The notes under the pieces were generated by a model, which worked only from the letters and a program-made list of their open reading frames with translations, did no database searches and was not told the origin of the DNA. 38,589 nt of DNA. Origin: Bacteroidales bacterium Barb4. Lineage in GTDB: Bacteria; Bacteroidota; Bacteroidia; Bacteroidales; Tannerellaceae. A program made the position numbers and the translations under genes. Positions 37,142-38,589 of this stretch are shown here, in pieces (position 1 is the first letter of the stretch; each line of letters opens with the position of its first letter). The DNA is taken from contig LBCX01000005.1 of the NCBI GenBank assembly GCA_001657575.1, forward strand, positions 1-38,589, given 5' to 3'.

Positions 37142-37666
37142 ATGACAGAAATACAACACCAACCGACACATCCGCACGGCAGCGGCGAAGGACATCCGCA
37201 CGGCATCATGCGCCGCAAGGAACGGGAAATTACCGACCGTGCAGAAATTGATGCCATTGTTTATGGCGAAAAAGTAATGCACTTGGCACTTTCGGACAAC
37301 AACACGCCCTTTCTCGTGCCGCTGTTTTACGCCTACGACGGCAATTCGCTTTATTTCCATGCCGCCAAAGCGGGGACAAAGATTGAAATCCTGAAACGCA
37401 ACAATAACGTCTGCTTTGAAATCTATACCGGTTTCAGTATCATCGAAGACGACAAAGCCTGCGATTTTGAAGCACGACACCACACGGTAATCGGCTTCGG
37501 AAAAGCCTTTTTTGTGGAGGACGAAAACGAGAAAATCGCCGCCCTCAACAAAATTGTCGGACTGTTTACCGACAAAAAGTTTGAATTTCCCAAAGGCAAT
37601 CTCAATGCCACAAACGTCATCCGCATTGATATTGATTTGATAAAAGGAAAGAAACACGGATATTAA
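37142..37666 (+). CDS. PPOX split-barrel flavin/haem-binding-type protein in the anf operon
   Basis: This is a 174-residue member of the pyridoxamine-phosphate-oxidase-like split-barrel superfamily. The core begins MRRKEREITDRAEIDAIVYG and continues LALSDNNTPFLVPLFYAYDG and SLYFHAAKAGTKIEILKRNN, the pattern of NimA-type flavin-binding proteins. In front is an unusual His/Pro/Gly stretch (HQPTHPHGSGEGHPHG) with five His that could bind metal or haem. Between anfK and anfO its likely role is redox or oxygen protection. Azotobacter Anf3, an oxidase with haem and flavin encoded with the Fe-nitrogenase genes, is a possible functional parallel, but orthology is not shown. The ATG at 37142 follows the repeat array by 35 bases. 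Confidence 0.85.
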   Translation: MTEIQHQPTHPHGSGEGHPHGIMRRKEREITDRAEIDAIVYGEKVMHLALSDNNTPFLVPLFYAYDGNSLYFHAAKAGTKIEILKRNNNVCFEIYTGFSIIEDDKACDFEARHHTVIGFGKAFFVEDENEKIAALNKIVGLFTDKKFEFPKGNLNATNVIRIDIDLIKGKKHGY

Positions 37667-37671
37667 AAAAC

Positions 37672-38346
37672 ATGAAGATAGCAGCATTAGTTGATGAAAA
37701 AGGAAATGCGTTGCCGTTCAGCGAATCGGGAACCATAAAACTGTACGATTTCGATGACTGCGGCAGCCGCTGTCTGCGCGAAATAGCGTATGACCCCGCC
37801 GGAAAACTGACTTTATCCGCCATCCGACCTTATCTGTCCGGCATCGTGGCGCAGTTGGACGGTTGCAAAACCTTTGCGATGCAAAAAAAAGCGGGTTTGT
37901 TCAATGTCATTTTCGAAGAGGAATTAGGCGTCAGGATATGGGGCGTAAGCGGTTCGCCGGTGGCTGTTTTCCCGCAAATAAAAGAGCAGGCGGAGGCATT
38001 GGGTGCCGAACTTGATGCGTGTGCCGGCGGATGTTTTTCGTGCCACGGAGGCGGGCAAACGGGCGGTGCGGAAATGATTATCCCCACACCCTCGCCTGTC
38101 GGCGATATTGACAGCGGCATGTTTCAAATCAACCTGATAGAAGTGCAGCAAAAAAACAGTTCTCTCAACTCTCAGGAAATACTGTTGCCGTTTCTGGAAG
38201 GGAAAAAAGACTTTATCGAATTGGAAATCATCTGTATGCACGTCCCCAAATGGCTTGACAGGGAATTGGGCGCACTAAATCTGCAACTTGCGGTTGAAGA
38301 GCAGAAAGACGGGTTTTGCCATGCTTTTGTGAGTCTGAAATCCTGA
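37672..38346 (+). CDS. anfO: Fe-only nitrogenase accessory protein AnfO
   Basis: AnfO-family proteins occur only with Fe-only nitrogenase operons and support its activity. The exact role is not settled. The 224-residue protein starts MKIAALVDEKGNALPFSESG, as AnfO proteins do, with IVAQLDGCKTFAMQKKAGL (about 58-76) and VRIWGVSG. A Cys cluster, Cys117, Cys121 and Cys124 (CAGGCFSCHGGG), may bind metal and is followed by a Gly-rich linker. It lies 5 bases after the split-barrel gene and is the last gene of the operon. Family assignment is from the N-terminal pattern and context. Confidence 0.85.
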   Translation: MKIAALVDEKGNALPFSESGTIKLYDFDDCGSRCLREIAYDPAGKLTLSAIRPYLSGIVAQLDGCKTFAMQKKAGLFNVIFEEELGVRIWGVSGSPVAVFPQIKEQAEALGAELDACAGGCFSCHGGGQTGGAEMIIPTPSPVGDIDSGMFQINLIEVQQKNSSLNSQEILLPFLEGKKDFIELEIICMHVPKWLDRELGALNLQLAVEEQKDGFCHAFVSLKS

Positions 38347-38367
38347 AACAATCAATTTAGGTTTTAC

Positions 38368-38399
38368 AGAACCCCTAACAGGGTTTGAAACCCTGTTAC
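38368..38399. repeat. CCCCTAACAGGGTTT hairpin downstream of anfO
   Basis: A further copy of the hairpin that bounds the long repeats, again preceded by TTTACAGA, with the right arm cut short (AAACCCTGTTACC). It can form a 12-13 bp stem directly after the operon and may act as its 3' end structure. Confidence 0.7.
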
Positions 38400-38472
38400 C
38401 TTAGATTTGCCCCGTGTAAAAAAGAGATAATATTGCAGGATTAAAAAACACTAAATTCAAAAAGAAAGGAAA

Positions 38473-38533
38473 CCGCATAATAAACCATAACCCTGTATAA
38501 GCAAAACTTACACCCCTGTTTGGTATTATGCGG
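38473..38533. repeat. Inverted repeat CCGCATAAT / ATTATGCGG at the window end
   Basis: Nine-base exact arms are separated by 43 bases, with CTTTTCT following the right arm. Too long a loop for a simple terminator. The last 240 bases of the window otherwise show no gene. Confidence 0.5.
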
Positions 38534-38589
38534 CTTTTCTTGAAATAAAGACCCGTATAAGAAATTAACCGTAAGTTATTAAGGTTCTT

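Overview
The window reads as a chromosomal segment of a member of the Bacteroidales (phylum Bacteroidota). The evidence is a SusC/SusD pair, TonB-dependent receptors with Bacteroidota architecture, a protein ending in a type IX secretion-like sorting tail, and TAnnTTTG-type promoter elements. Its centrepiece is a complete structural operon for an alternative, iron-only nitrogenase, so the organism is probably an anaerobic diazotroph. A gut (for example termite) or sediment habitat is inference.

Layout. (1) 0.4-5.1 kb: a SusC/SusD outer-membrane uptake pair closed by a strong intrinsic terminator, then an opposing gene of unknown function (5.1-5.8 kb). (2) 5.9-6.7 kb: non-coding, with a 20-bp tandem repeat array and a foldback element. 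(3) 6.7-12.4 kb: a decayed defence island on the plus strand. It holds a broken YhcG/DUF1016 nuclease, an intact AT-rich KAP-family NTPase, an hsdM reduced to 124 codons, an intact Fic protein, an hsdS cut by a 340-bp foldback element, and scrambled pieces of hsdR. (4) 12.4-15.4 kb: divergent nifA-like activator and nifV (homocitrate synthase). nifV is preceded by a perfect sigma-54 promoter that lies inside the longest possible reading frame, so the true start is downstream. (5) 16.0-30.4 kb, minus strand: metal or metal-complex uptake genes. There are three TonB receptors, three periplasmic binding proteins, one ABC ATPase, two SAM-dependent methyltransferase-like proteins of different folds, a surface lipoprotein, a secreted sorting-domain protein and a small Cys-rich protein. 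Two ~400-bp direct repeat copies (19.2 and 30.5 kb) bracket the 11-kb main block. No FecCD-type permease is present. (6) 31.5-38.3 kb, plus strand: anfH-nifI1-nifI2-anfD-anfG-anfK, a 127-aa helical protein, a 41-bp tandem repeat array, a PPOX split-barrel protein and anfO.

How it may fit together. The NifA-like protein, with sigma-54, would switch on nifV and probably the anf operon. NifV makes the homocitrate for the FeFe cofactor. AnfH/AnfDGK form the enzyme, and NifI1/NifI2 switch its activity off in response to nitrogen status. The uptake block plausibly feeds the iron (or another metal) demand. NifB, NifU/NifS and any NifE/NifN are not in the window.

All family assignments come from reading motifs in the translated sequence. 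No database search was run.
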